A stretch of DNA of 64,000 nucleotides from Nocardioides rotundus (GTDB lineage: Bacteria > Actinomycetota > Actinomycetes > Propionibacteriales > Nocardioidaceae), in NCBI RefSeq assembly GCF_019931675.1, contig NZ_CP082922.1, positions 682,001 to 746,000 on the forward strand, in the 5' to 3' direction. Position 1 is the first letter of the stretch; each line of letters opens with the position of its first letter. The notes under the pieces are model-generated. The model saw nothing but the letters and a program-made list of their open reading frames with translations. It ran no database searches and was not told the DNA's origin. Below, piece by piece: positions 32,407-40,975 of this stretch. The translations under genes were made by a program, and so were the position numbers.

Positions 32407-33318
32407 ATGGGGGAGACCGACGTCGACGTGGTCATAGCGACCAAGGACCGACCAGAGCTCCTGCGGCTTGCGCTTGACGCTGTGCGACGGCAGGACCACG
32501 ACGGCGTCGTACGAACCTTCGTCGTCTTCGACCAGTCCGAGCCCGACTTCTCGATCGCATCCGATGACCCGCGACGCCCCGTGCGCGTGATCACCAACAG
32601 CCGCAAGCCGGGACTGGCCGGCGCGCGGAACTCGGGTGTCGAGGCGGGGGACGCCCCCTTCGTGGCCTTCTGTGACGACGACGACGAGTGGCTGCCCGCC
32701 AAGGTCAGCCGCCAGCTGAGCGCGTTCCGAGCACACCCGGAGGCCCTGACGTCGGTCACCGGGATCTTCGTCCTCTATCGGGGCCGCGAGATGCCGAGGG
32801 TGCCCGACCCGGCCGACCTGCGGCTGGACCGGCTCGTCCGGGACCGAGTGATGGAGGCCCACCCGTCGACGGTCATGGTTCGTCGTACCGCACTGGATGG
32901 GCCGATCGGCTGGGTCAACGAGGACGTGCCGGGCTCGCACGGGGAGGACTACGACTGGATCCTCCGAGCGGCGCGAGCAGGGCAGTTCGCGGTGGTCGGG
33001 GAGCCCCTCGTCAAGGTCGTGTGGGGGCAGTCGATGTTCTCCACGAAGTGGCCGACCATCATCGCGGCCACCGACTATCTCCTCGAGCAGCACCCCGAGT
33101 TCCAGCGGGACCGCAAGGCCCTGGCCCGGATGTACGGACAGCGAGCGTTCGCGCTCGCGGCGTCCGGGCGGCGCCGGGAGGCGTTCTCGCAGGTGTGGAA
33201 GACCGCGCGGGCCAACCCGACCGAGAAGCGGATTCCGGTCGCCTTGACCGTCGCGATGGGTCTGGTGCGCGGCGAGCAGGTCATGGATCTGGCGCACAGG
33301 ACCGGCCGTGGCATCTGA
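32407..33318 (+). CDS. Family 2 glycosyltransferase
   Basis: 303 residues. DVDVVIATKDRPELLRLALD is the GT2 nucleotide-sugar start; KPGLAGARNSGVEAGDAPFVAF followed by CDDDDEWLP contains the DxD metal site; GEDYDWILRAARAG is the acceptor-side motif with the catalytic Asp. It is a cytoplasmic or membrane-associated enzyme adding one sugar to the lipid-linked unit. Its stop overlaps the GTG of the following hydrolase lipoprotein, so the genes are coupled. Confidence 0.88.
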   Translation: MGETDVDVVIATKDRPELLRLALDAVRRQDHDGVVRTFVVFDQSEPDFSIASDDPRRPVRVITNSRKPGLAGARNSGVEAGDAPFVAFCDDDDEWLPAKVSRQLSAFRAHPEALTSVTGIFVLYRGREMPRVPDPADLRLDRLVRDRVMEAHPSTVMVRRTALDGPIGWVNEDVPGSHGEDYDWILRAARAGQFAVVGEPLVKVVWGQSMFSTKWPTIIAATDYLLEQHPEFQRDRKALARMYGQRAFALAASGRRREAFSQVWKTARANPTEKRIPVALTVAMGLVRGEQVMDLAHRTGRGI

Positions 33319-34711
33319 CCCGCCCGGGTCTCGGATGGCGTCTGCTCTGCTGGGCGCTTTGTTGCTCTCGGGTTGTTCGATGTCCGGGGGCGACTCCCTC
33401 GCGCAGGTGTGGGACTTCGACGACGGGCCGGCCGGCTGGAGCACGGCAGGCGGTCGGCCGGCAGCCATCACCGACGGCCGAAGCGGTGGGGCCATCACCG
33501 ATGCGACCGCGACCCGCACGGCCGTTCTCCGCAATGACGGCTCACTGGGCCCATTGACCCGCGGCCAGTTGGTGCGGGTGACCGCGTGGGTCTGGACAGC
33601 CGAAGGCGCATGGGTCGGTCTCGTCGCAGATCAGACCGGTGAGCGTGCGACCACCACGAAGCCGGCCGTCCGTTGGGTGCGGACGCGGGCGCAACGCTGG
33701 ACCCGAGTCACGATGCTGGTGGCCGGGATGGCACCGGGGAGCCAACTCACCCTGAAGGCCACCTCCTCCGCCGGAGGGACCGGTGCTGAGCTCCGCCTCG
33801 ACGACGTGCGCGTGGAGACGGTCCGGGACAACGCTGCGGGGTGGCTCGACAACGGGTGCGCCACGAACACCCAGGGCATCCCCTCGTGCGGGACGTACCT
33901 GGGAGCCACCTATGGCTCCAACAGCGACCCTTCGGGCTGGGAGCGCGAGATGGGGACCGCTCTGGGCGTGCGCCGCACCTACTTCGCCGCGGATCAGGTG
34001 GACTGGGCCATGGAGGTGGCCGCGGCGGATCTCGCCGCGGGCCGTGTGCCCTGGATCAGCTTCAAGCTGCCCGATAGTTGGGCGTCTGCGGCGTCCGGCG
34101 CCGACGACGAATGGGCTCGGAGCCTCGCTAGCCGCCTGAGCCGCCTGCCTGGGCCGGTCTGGCTCGCCTTCCACCACGAACCCGAGGGGGACGGGCCGAT
34201 CGACGACTGGGTCGCGATGCAGCGCCGCCTCTCCGGCATCGTCCACGACAGGGCGCCGCGGGTGGCCTACACCGTGATCCTCACCGGGTGGCATCAGGTC
34301 GAGGGTGATCCGGAGTTCGCCTTGGACCGGCTGGTCCCGGAGGACCTCGACGTCGATCTGGTCGGCTTCGACCTCTACAACTGGCTGGGAGCCACGCGCG
34401 AGGACGGAACCGAGGTGACCGAAGCGACGCCGGTGGTCCGGGGGTACTTGGACCCGCTGAGCAGCTGGGCCAGACAACGGCGGCTCCCATGGGCGTTGGC
34501 GGAGACGGCGCAGACCGACCTGGCCAGCCGCCGAAATCCGGCCTGGCTGCCGTCCCTCGTGCGCGCGGTGGAGCAACGGGGCGGGAAGGCAGTCGCCTGG
34601 TTCAACACCCGGCTCAACGCGGATCCCACGTTCGTCCTCGCCGGGGAGCGCGAGCGTCGTGAGTTCGCGAGGCTGCTGCGACGCGCTCCTGCGCTGAGAG
34701 GGGGAGGGTGA
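33308..34711 (+). CDS. GH26-like glycoside hydrolase lipoprotein
   Basis: 467 residues from GTG 33308, inside the end of the GT2 gene. The N-terminus ASALLGALLLSGCSM has a lipobox (LLSGC), so the protein is anchored to the outer face of the membrane. A beta domain (VWDFDDGPAGWSTAGG...) precedes a catalytic domain closely similar to the secreted one at 30875: VPWISFKLPDSW, PVWLAFHHEPEGDGP, VILTGWHQVEG, GFDLYNWLGA and PWALAETAQTDL. Both candidate catalytic Glu are kept. A membrane-bound/secreted pair in one polymer locus suggests one edits the chain during assembly and the other acts outside. Confidence 0.78.
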   Translation: MASDPPGSRMASALLGALLLSGCSMSGGDSLAQVWDFDDGPAGWSTAGGRPAAITDGRSGGAITDATATRTAVLRNDGSLGPLTRGQLVRVTAWVWTAEGAWVGLVADQTGERATTTKPAVRWVRTRAQRWTRVTMLVAGMAPGSQLTLKATSSAGGTGAELRLDDVRVETVRDNAAGWLDNGCATNTQGIPSCGTYLGATYGSNSDPSGWEREMGTALGVRRTYFAADQVDWAMEVAAADLAAGRVPWISFKLPDSWASAASGADDEWARSLASRLSRLPGPVWLAFHHEPEGDGPIDDWVAMQRRLSGIVHDRAPRVAYTVILTGWHQVEGDPEFALDRLVPEDLDVDLVGFDLYNWLGATREDGTEVTEATPVVRGYLDPLSSWARQRRLPWALAETAQTDLASRRNPAWLPSLVRAVEQRGGKAVAWFNTRLNADPTFVLAGERERREFARLLRRAPALRGGG

Positions 34712-34713
34712 GG

Positions 34714-35901
34714 ATGCCCGCACCGATCGACGCCTACCTCGAGGTGATCGACCAACTCTGGCCAGCCGGATCCCCGAAGTTGAGTCGGGGACCCGCCAGG
34801 TCCGGCCACGCCTTCCGTGTCCTGCCCTCGCTGGCGACCCCGCGCATGGTCGTCCCCGCAGACGACGGGCGTGCAGCCGCAGCAGCGATGTTGCGGTTCA
34901 GCACCTCCCTCACTCCTCAGGAGTCGGTCAAACGAGTCGCAGCCGCTGTCACGCTCGGGGTCGCGGGTGACCTGACCAGCGGCGACGTGATCGAGGTCGA
35001 GTCGCTCGACGGCTCCCTGCAGCAGTTGCTCTCGGAGATCTTCGATCAGCCGGTCAGCGTTGCTCTGTCGATGGGCGTGGCGGACCGGATGAACCGCAAG
35101 CCCGTGCTTCAGATCTGCAGCCGGCAAGGCCGTCGCCTCGGGTTCGCGAAGGTGGGTCTCACGCAGCTGACTGCGCCGTTCGTGCGGAACGAGGGACATG
35201 CCCTGGGTGAGCTGAACGCCGCGCGGCTCCCCAGGTCGATCGAGGTTCCGAAGCTGATTCACGCGACAACGTGGCGCGGCTGTGAGGTGCTGGTGATGTC
35301 GCAGCTGCGGACGACGCCGTGGCAGCCCCCTCATCTCGTCGGGCAGAGGCCCCGCGGAGCCATCGAGGGCTTCTTCGAGGCCTTTCGGCAGCCGGCGGTG
35401 CCGGTGACGCGGATGCCGATATGGGAGCGGTGGACCTCCGAAATCGGCGAGCTGAGAGACGGGCGCGCGGCTGTGGCTTTACGCCTTGCCATGGACCGGC
35501 TGGTCGAGCGGACCCGGGAGTATGAGACGCCCGTCGGCGCGTGGCATGGCGACTGGGCCCCCTGGAACATGGCACGACGCGGCTCGAGGATTCAGCTCTG
35601 GGACTTCGAACGGTTTGAGACCGGTGTTCCGCCGTTGATGGACGACTGTCACTACGAGGTCTTCACTCGTACCCTGAACCAGGGCCTGACCGACGAGTCC
35701 TTCCGTGCTGGGATTCGCGCCGCGGTGGGTGAACCGAGTCCCGACCGTCTTCCACAGTTGCTCGGCGCATCCGCATACCTGGTGTCCTTGACGCTGCGCT
35801 ACCTACTGGCCACGGAGAAGGGCAGGGACATCAGCACGGCCCGTCGTACCGGACTGCTGGCCCTTGAGACGCTGCGTCACTGGTTGGAGGCGGACCGCTG
35901 A
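34714..35901 (+). CDS. Phosphotransferase (aminoglycoside phosphotransferase/kinase-like fold)
   Basis: 395 residues from ATG 34714 with GGGGAGG upstream; the GTG at 34708 is the alternative. AWHGDWAPWNMARRGS is the catalytic HGDxxxxN loop and IQLWDFERFETGVPP the metal-binding Asp loop of APH/choline-kinase proteins. The N-lobe is divergent: RLGFAKVGLTQ may be the ATP Lys strand. It may phosphorylate a sugar or other small group used in the polymer; choline kinase-like activity would fit the LicD-like gene at 48656-49948. Coupled to the sulfotransferase gene by overlapping stop/start at 35901. Confidence 0.75.
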   Translation: MPAPIDAYLEVIDQLWPAGSPKLSRGPARSGHAFRVLPSLATPRMVVPADDGRAAAAAMLRFSTSLTPQESVKRVAAAVTLGVAGDLTSGDVIEVESLDGSLQQLLSEIFDQPVSVALSMGVADRMNRKPVLQICSRQGRRLGFAKVGLTQLTAPFVRNEGHALGELNAARLPRSIEVPKLIHATTWRGCEVLVMSQLRTTPWQPPHLVGQRPRGAIEGFFEAFRQPAVPVTRMPIWERWTSEIGELRDGRAAVALRLAMDRLVERTREYETPVGAWHGDWAPWNMARRGSRIQLWDFERFETGVPPLMDDCHYEVFTRTLNQGLTDESFRAGIRAAVGEPSPDRLPQLLGASAYLVSLTLRYLLATEKGRDISTARRTGLLALETLRHWLEADR

Positions 35902-36797
35902 TGAGCTTGAAGAGGACCGTACGGACTGCGACCGGACGGCTGCGGCGAGCGTTGCCGCCGACGCTGGTGAAGCGTCTGCGCGGGGTCGTCCAAGGGTGGG
36001 GGCTGCTGACGGCGAGATGGCGCCCAGCCCCGGACTTCATCGTAGTGGGCGCCCAACGTTCGGGAACCACGAGCCTGTTCAGGCTGCTCGCGGCCCATCC
36101 GCTGGTCCGACGGCCCACCCAGGTGAAGGGGGTCGGATACTTCGACCTTGAGTACGACCGGGGGATGCGGTGGTACCGATCCCACTTCCCCCTTCGACGT
36201 CGGAGCTCCGGGCTCTTGGCCTTTGAGTCCAGCGGCTACTACCTCTTCCATCCCCTCGCGGCCCGACGGATCGCCGAGAGCCTGCCGGACGTGAAGGTGG
36301 TGGTCGTCGTCCGCGACCCCGTGGAGAGGGCCTCCTCAGCGCATGGCCACGAGCGGCGCCGCGGCTTCGAGGACCTGGACTTCGAGGAGGCGCTCGCGAG
36401 GGAGGAGGAGCGCCTCGCGGGAGCGGTCGAACAGCTCACCAGCGACCAGCACAGCGAGAACTACGAGCACCGGCATCACGGCTACCTGGCTCGCAGCCGC
36501 TATCACGAGCAGATCGAGCGGTATGTCGCCGCGCTGGGGCGTGAGCGCGTCTTCATCGTCGACGCAGGGCGCATGTTCGCCGATCCGGGATCGGAGCTGC
36601 AGCCTTTGGAGGAGTGGCTGGGACTGCCGCGGAGCACCATGCCGCCGTTGGAGCGGTGGAATGCAGGCGCGTCGGCGTCTCTCGATCCGCGGCTGGAGGA
36701 GCGCCTGCGCGACTACTTCGAACCGCTTGACCGGCAGCTTGCCGACCTGATGGGTCGAACGCCGTCGTGGCGCTCAGACCAGCCCCTCTCGGATTAG
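35901..36797 (+). CDS. PAPS-dependent sulfotransferase
   Basis: 298 residues. FIVVGAQRSGTTSLFRLLAAHP is the 5'-phosphosulfate-binding loop and VKVVVVVRDPVERASSAHGH the 3'-phosphate-binding motif, so PAPS is the expected donor. FEDLDFEEALAREEERL and RYHEQIERYVAALGRERVFIVDAGRMFADP are typical of the carbohydrate sulfotransferase branch. It probably adds sulfate to the polymer or its lipid-linked unit. The PAP by-product could be removed by CysQ (47068-47841). Its 3' end overlaps the convergent CDP-glycerol transferase gene by 24 bp. Confidence 0.88.
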   Translation: MSLKRTVRTATGRLRRALPPTLVKRLRGVVQGWGLLTARWRPAPDFIVVGAQRSGTTSLFRLLAAHPLVRRPTQVKGVGYFDLEYDRGMRWYRSHFPLRRRSSGLLAFESSGYYLFHPLAARRIAESLPDVKVVVVVRDPVERASSAHGHERRRGFEDLDFEEALAREEERLAGAVEQLTSDQHSENYEHRHHGYLARSRYHEQIERYVAALGRERVFIVDAGRMFADPGSELQPLEEWLGLPRSTMPPLERWNAGASASLDPRLEERLRDYFEPLDRQLADLMGRTPSWRSDQPLSD

Positions 36798-37847
36798 TCG
36801 CTCCACCACCCGTTCGCCGGCGTTTCCGTCGTCGAGCGGGCAGTAGGTCTGGATGAACTGCTCAAGCTTGGCCCCATGCGCCTGGCCGACCAGTCCCGCG
36901 TCGGCGAGCAACTGGGCCAGATCCTCAACGGTGCGGACGACGGGTCCCGGTGCCCACTCTTGGTAGTCGACGTAGAAGCCTCGAGTCTCCTCGTATCGCT
37001 CCAGGTCCGGCACATAACAGATGATCGGCTTCCGGGTCGCTGCGAAGTCGAAGATGGCCGAGGAGTAGTCCGACACCAACACGTCGCAGGCGAGGAAGAG
37101 GTGGTTGATGTCGGGGAAGGCGGAGACGTCACGAAAGCCAGGACCCGTCGCGTCCGGGTGCTTCTGCACGTTCTTGTGCATCCTGGCCAGCACCACGACG
37201 CCTTCGGGAAGCCGAGCCACGAGATCGTCGTAGTCGATGACCGGGGGAGTGTCCGTCGAGTGTCCGTCGACCATCTCGTAGTCGCGCCAGGTCGGAGCGG
37301 AGAGCACGACCACATCGTCGTCGTCGAGACCGAGTGCCGCGCGCGTCGAACTCCGGATCTCCGGGGCCTCGGGACTGCGCAGCACATCGTTGCGCGGATA
37401 GCCGCACTCCCATACGGGGCCGTCGAAGCCGAAGGCGGACCGGAGGTACGGCGTCACGGCCGGGCTCTGCGAGAGGAGCACGTCCCAGCTCTTGACGTCA
37501 CGCTCCACCCTGCGCAGGTGCTCCGACGCGCCCGCGTAGGCAAGGGAACGCTCGTCGAATCCGAGCAGCTTCAGCGGCGAGCCGTGCCACGTCTGCAGAT
37601 AGGTTCCGTGGGGGCTTCCCGGTATCCGTTGGGTGAGGATGTCGTTGGTGACGAAGAGGCCGGCCCGGCGGAGGAACCACAGATGGGCGGGGGAGTGCCG
37701 CCTCAGACCACGGATCTGCTGCGGTAGTGCGTCGCCTCCGACCCATCGGGCGTCGGTCCCCGGCAGACGGTCGAGGAGACGCTCGTAGATCTCGCGAGGG
37801 TTGTCGTTGAACTGGCCGCGCCAGCTCTCGAAGAGCGCCGTGGTCAT
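36774..37847 (-). CDS. CDP-glycerol glycerophosphotransferase family protein
   Basis: 357 residues from ATG 37847. TYLQTWHGSPLKLLGFDE and LVSDYSSAIFDFAATRKPIICY are the two signature motifs of the TagB/TagF family, and VLLSQSPAVTPYLRSAFGF is the usual middle. These enzymes add glycerol-phosphate (or ribitol-phosphate) units to teichoic acids and capsules at the cytoplasmic membrane. Its ATG overlaps the stop of the flippase gene (ATGA). In this locus it probably decorates the polymer with polyol phosphate. Confidence 0.88.
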   Translation of the reverse strand: MTTALFESWRGQFNDNPREIYERLLDRLPGTDARWVGGDALPQQIRGLRRHSPAHLWFLRRAGLFVTNDILTQRIPGSPHGTYLQTWHGSPLKLLGFDERSLAYAGASEHLRRVERDVKSWDVLLSQSPAVTPYLRSAFGFDGPVWECGYPRNDVLRSPEAPEIRSSTRAALGLDDDDVVVLSAPTWRDYEMVDGHSTDTPPVIDYDDLVARLPEGVVVLARMHKNVQKHPDATGPGFRDVSAFPDINHLFLACDVLVSDYSSAIFDFAATRKPIICYVPDLERYEETRGFYVDYQEWAPGPVVRTVEDLAQLLADAGLVGQAHGAKLEQFIQTYCPLDDGNAGERVVERLIREGLV

Positions 37848-39385
37848 GACCTCGCATCCTTGTCCGTCGAGGCCAGGCCTGGAAGGAAGGCGTCGAGCGC
37901 GAGCGGCCGCCCTGCCAGCAGCAGCACACCGGTGTAGACGATGGCGCATACTCCCAGCAGCGGCAGCATGATGCTCCATGAGGTGTAGCCCATCGCGTTG
38001 GCCACTCCCAGGGGGAGGGCGATGGTGCCCAGCACGGCCGCCATCACGATCAGGACCGGTGTGCCCAGGCCCCCGATCCTCAGGAGGAAGCGGATCTGCA
38101 GGAGCCCGAGGAGTCCTCGGGTGGCCACGGCCAGCGCCCAGGCGATGGCCGCCCCCCACACGCCGACAAGGGGGATCAAGATGATGCAGCCGACGACGTC
38201 GATCGCCAGCGCGATGAAGGTGTTGGCCAGGCTGAGTCCACTGCGTCCCGCCATCAGGAGCAGAGAGTCGGCGGGTCCCACCGCGACCGAGATCATCATC
38301 GCGGCCGCCATGATGAGCACCGTCAGTGTCGTGTCGAAGGTGTCGTAGCTCCTCCCGAAGATCCGGAGGTAGAGGTGGACACACCCGGCGACACCGACGT
38401 AGACCGGCCAGGAGAGCGCCATGGACCATGCGGTCGAGAGTTGGTAGACGCGGCGCAGGGAGTCGATGTCGTCCTCGGCGATGAGTGTCGCGAACCGTGG
38501 CAGGAGCACCTGCTGAATCGCTTGGTTGGCCATCTGCCCGACGACGATGAAGCGGGTGGCTGCCGTGTACAGCGCCGCGTTCGCGGCGGTGGACAGCGCG
38601 GCGATGAGCACGATGTCGAGTCGCTGGATGGCCATCTGCGCCATCCGGGTGATGCTGCGCGGCCACGCGAACGCCCAGAACTCCTTGGCCAGGGCGCGGC
38701 GGTCGGTCGGCCGCGTGCTCGGCTCGGGATAGCCCTCACGACGCCGCCGGGTGATTGCCAGGAACATGACGCCGGCCAGCGGTGCCGCCACGACGAACGT
38801 CAGCGACCACGCCCAGGTGAGGCCGACGAGACCGGCCCCGGTGGCAGCCGCCACCCAGACCGCCACGAGTTGGAGAGTGGGCCGGAGTGTCTGGTCGACC
38901 AGGACCATCCCGCGCACGCTGCCGAACGCCAATGACCCGGCGACGAAGAACAGCAACGCGACCGCCGCGGGCAGGACGAGCGCCATGACTCTGACCGCGG
39001 ACGGCCCGGTCGACGGATCGAGGGACAGGAGGTCTGCCAGGGGGTCGGCGAGCCCGAAGGTGATGCCGGCCGCCGCGAAGGTCACGAGCGCCACCGGCTG
39101 TGCCGCCACCCGGATCAGTCCCGGGATGTCGGCGTGCCGCTCGTGCTTCTCGAACCGCAGCAGGAACCGGGCGAGTCCGGTGTCGGCGCCCAGAACGCAC
39201 AGTGAGCTGACCAGGAGGAACGCGGAGGTCAACGTGAACAGGTGGCCGGAGGTCTCCAGGCTGACCATGTTCGTGACGACACCCACCAGGAGGAATCCCG
39301 AGATTCCGGAGAAGCCGGCGCCGACGAGACCGAGCGCGCCGCCCTTCGCGACCTTCTTGAGGTGCTTGTCGGAGTGGTCGGTCAT
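37844..39385 (-). CDS. Polysaccharide flippase (Wzx-like, MATE/PST family)
   Basis: 513 residues with 12-14 hydrophobic segments, for example GALGLVGAGFSGISGFLLVGVV and VMALVLPAAVALLFFVAGSLAFG. The N-terminal K-rich stretch followed by GGxLxxxGxxxSxxxGFxLxxxxT-like spacing, and LPRFATLIAEDDIDSLRRVYQ between helices, match O-antigen/teichuronic translocases. It would flip the lipid-linked repeat unit to the outer face. It overlaps by 4 bp with the Wzz-like gene upstream and the CDP-glycerol transferase gene downstream. Confidence 0.88.
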   Translation of the reverse strand: MTDHSDKHLKKVAKGGALGLVGAGFSGISGFLLVGVVTNMVSLETSGHLFTLTSAFLLVSSLCVLGADTGLARFLLRFEKHERHADIPGLIRVAAQPVALVTFAAAGITFGLADPLADLLSLDPSTGPSAVRVMALVLPAAVALLFFVAGSLAFGSVRGMVLVDQTLRPTLQLVAVWVAAATGAGLVGLTWAWSLTFVVAAPLAGVMFLAITRRRREGYPEPSTRPTDRRALAKEFWAFAWPRSITRMAQMAIQRLDIVLIAALSTAANAALYTAATRFIVVGQMANQAIQQVLLPRFATLIAEDDIDSLRRVYQLSTAWSMALSWPVYVGVAGCVHLYLRIFGRSYDTFDTTLTVLIMAAAMMISVAVGPADSLLLMAGRSGLSLANTFIALAIDVVGCIILIPLVGVWGAAIAWALAVATRGLLGLLQIRFLLRIGGLGTPVLIVMAAVLGTIALPLGVANAMGYTSWSIMLPLLGVCAIVYTGVLLLAGRPLALDAFLPGLASTDKDARS

Positions 39386-40812
39386 CGTGGCCCGCGGCGC
39401 CGCCTGGCGGCCGCCCGGGTGCCCGTGCGCGGACCGCGCAACACGAGACCGAGCACCGGCACGTCACGGTGCTCAGCACGCACCAGGTCGTCGACCTGTT
39501 GCCGTCGTGAGGTACCGGAATGAACCTCGATCAGCTCCGCGTCCGCGAGACGGACCAGCGGGGGGCGTGCGTCCCACCCCCGGAGCCCCGAGGTGAGGAG
39601 GACGAGGTCGTACTCGCCGACATGCCTCATCACGTCGGACATCCTGGGGGAGACGAGCAGGTCCTCCAACGACTCGGGCGACGTCCCCGCGGCGAGCAGA
39701 TCATAGCCGCCCGGTGCACGCACGATGCAGTCCCGCAGAGCGCTGTCACCGCGCAGGACGTCGGCCAGGCCCGGACGCTCGGCCGAGTCGGTCGCGCCGT
39801 CGAGCGAGATGAGCAGGGTGGAGCGCCGGGTCTGCGCCAGCGCCTCGGCCAGCGCGGGGGCCGCGTCCGCCGCTTCCGGAGGGTTGAGCGCGGCGGTGAG
39901 CAGGAGGACCCGGTCGTGCTCGCTCGATCGGTCGAGCACGTTGTTGCGGAGATCGCGGACGGCGGAGCTGTTCTCCGGGTCATCACGGTCCTCCTCGGAG
40001 ATCTCCCCGAGGATGGGCGCCGACACGCCTTCGAAGTCCGCGCGCCTCTGGACGACCGAGGTCGCCCTCCTGCTGCGCAGCAGCAGGAGGATGCCGGGGA
40101 TGGCCATTACAAGCGCCACCGCGGGTGCCATGACCTCGGGCCGGGTCTGTGGGCCGCGCGGGGCCAGGTCCACCGTGACGACCTGACCAGGATCCCGCGG
40201 CGTCGCCTCCATGGCCGCGAGCTCGCCCTGGAGTGCCGAGGCCTGGGTGTTCAGGGAGTAGATCTCCTCGCGCAGCAGCGAGGCGCGGATGCCGCTGGAG
40301 GCGGCCACTTCCTGGACCAGTTCTGCGCGTCGATCGCTGATGTCACTGAGCTGCTGGTCGAGCTGGCTGGAGCGGTCCGTGAGCGTCTGCTCTGCCCGCT
40401 CGGTCCGGAAGTCGAGGAAGGACTCCGCGACGTCGCGCGTGACCTGGGTGGCGGTATCGCCCGTCTCCGCGGCAACGGAGATGGTGACGATCTGGCTGTT
40501 GTCGGTGACCGTGGTGGTGAGCATGTCCCGCAGGTCCGGGACCTGCAGACCGGACCGCGCGGCGGCCCCTTCGAGAACCGCGTCCGAGCGAACGACCTCC
40601 GCCTCGCTCTGCACGTTCAGCAGGTTGTCACCCTCACCCTCGGGTTGGTAGGGGTTGCCGATCAGCGGCGCGACGAGAACGGATGCGGTCGCGGTGCGGG
40701 TCTGCCCCAAGGTCAAGGCGAGGGTGTAGCCCACGGCCGCTCCGATCGCGGCCAGCACGAGGATGGCGATCAGGGCGACCGAGGTGCGCCGGCCGCGGGT
40801 GCTGCTGGGCAC
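39382..40812 (-). CDS. Wzz-like chain-length protein with a degenerate BY-kinase domain
   Basis: 476 residues from GTG 40812. Residues 1-250 form a Wzz unit: first membrane helix VALIAILVLAAIGAAVGYTLAL, a large extracytoplasmic coiled part (QTLTDRSSQLDQQLSDISD), second helix MAPAVALVMAIPGILLLL. Residues 270-455 align with Wzc/CpsD-type tyrosine kinases (EHDRVLLLTAALNPPEAADA, PGLADVLRGDSALRDCI, GYDLLAAGTSPESLEDLLVS, GEYDLVLLTS), but the Walker A lysine loop (GxGKT) is replaced by ALNPPEAADAAPAL. No Tyr cluster is visible at the C-terminus, which is instead Arg-rich. It probably regulates chain length without kinase activity. Divergent from the PKD gene. Confidence 0.82.
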   Translation of the reverse strand: MPSSTRGRRTSVALIAILVLAAIGAAVGYTLALTLGQTRTATASVLVAPLIGNPYQPEGEGDNLLNVQSEAEVVRSDAVLEGAAARSGLQVPDLRDMLTTTVTDNSQIVTISVAAETGDTATQVTRDVAESFLDFRTERAEQTLTDRSSQLDQQLSDISDRRAELVQEVAASSGIRASLLREEIYSLNTQASALQGELAAMEATPRDPGQVVTVDLAPRGPQTRPEVMAPAVALVMAIPGILLLLRSRRATSVVQRRADFEGVSAPILGEISEEDRDDPENSSAVRDLRNNVLDRSSEHDRVLLLTAALNPPEAADAAPALAEALAQTRRSTLLISLDGATDSAERPGLADVLRGDSALRDCIVRAPGGYDLLAAGTSPESLEDLLVSPRMSDVMRHVGEYDLVLLTSGLRGWDARPPLVRLADAELIEVHSGTSRRQQVDDLVRAEHRDVPVLGLVLRGPRTGTRAAARRRRGPR

Positions 40813-40975
40813 TGAGACTCGTCCTCCCCCTCGGTGTGTTCTGACGTGATCGTGATTCTTCCCCCTGAACTTTGGTCACGAACGAGCAGTCCCTAGTTCT
40901 GACTCGGGGAATCGACGATTTTCGGGCTCCGCAGATGCTATACGCTGAACCTTAGTTGGGTGGCAGTTCTGGGGA
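40813..40975. promoter_or_regulatory. Divergent control region between Wzz-like and PKD genes
   Basis: A 163-bp gap. On the plus strand TATACG (40939-40944) is a possible -10 for the PKD gene; -35 is weak. On the minus strand GGGAGGA lies about 10 bp upstream of the Wzz GTG. No strong operator palindrome is visible. Confidence 0.35.
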
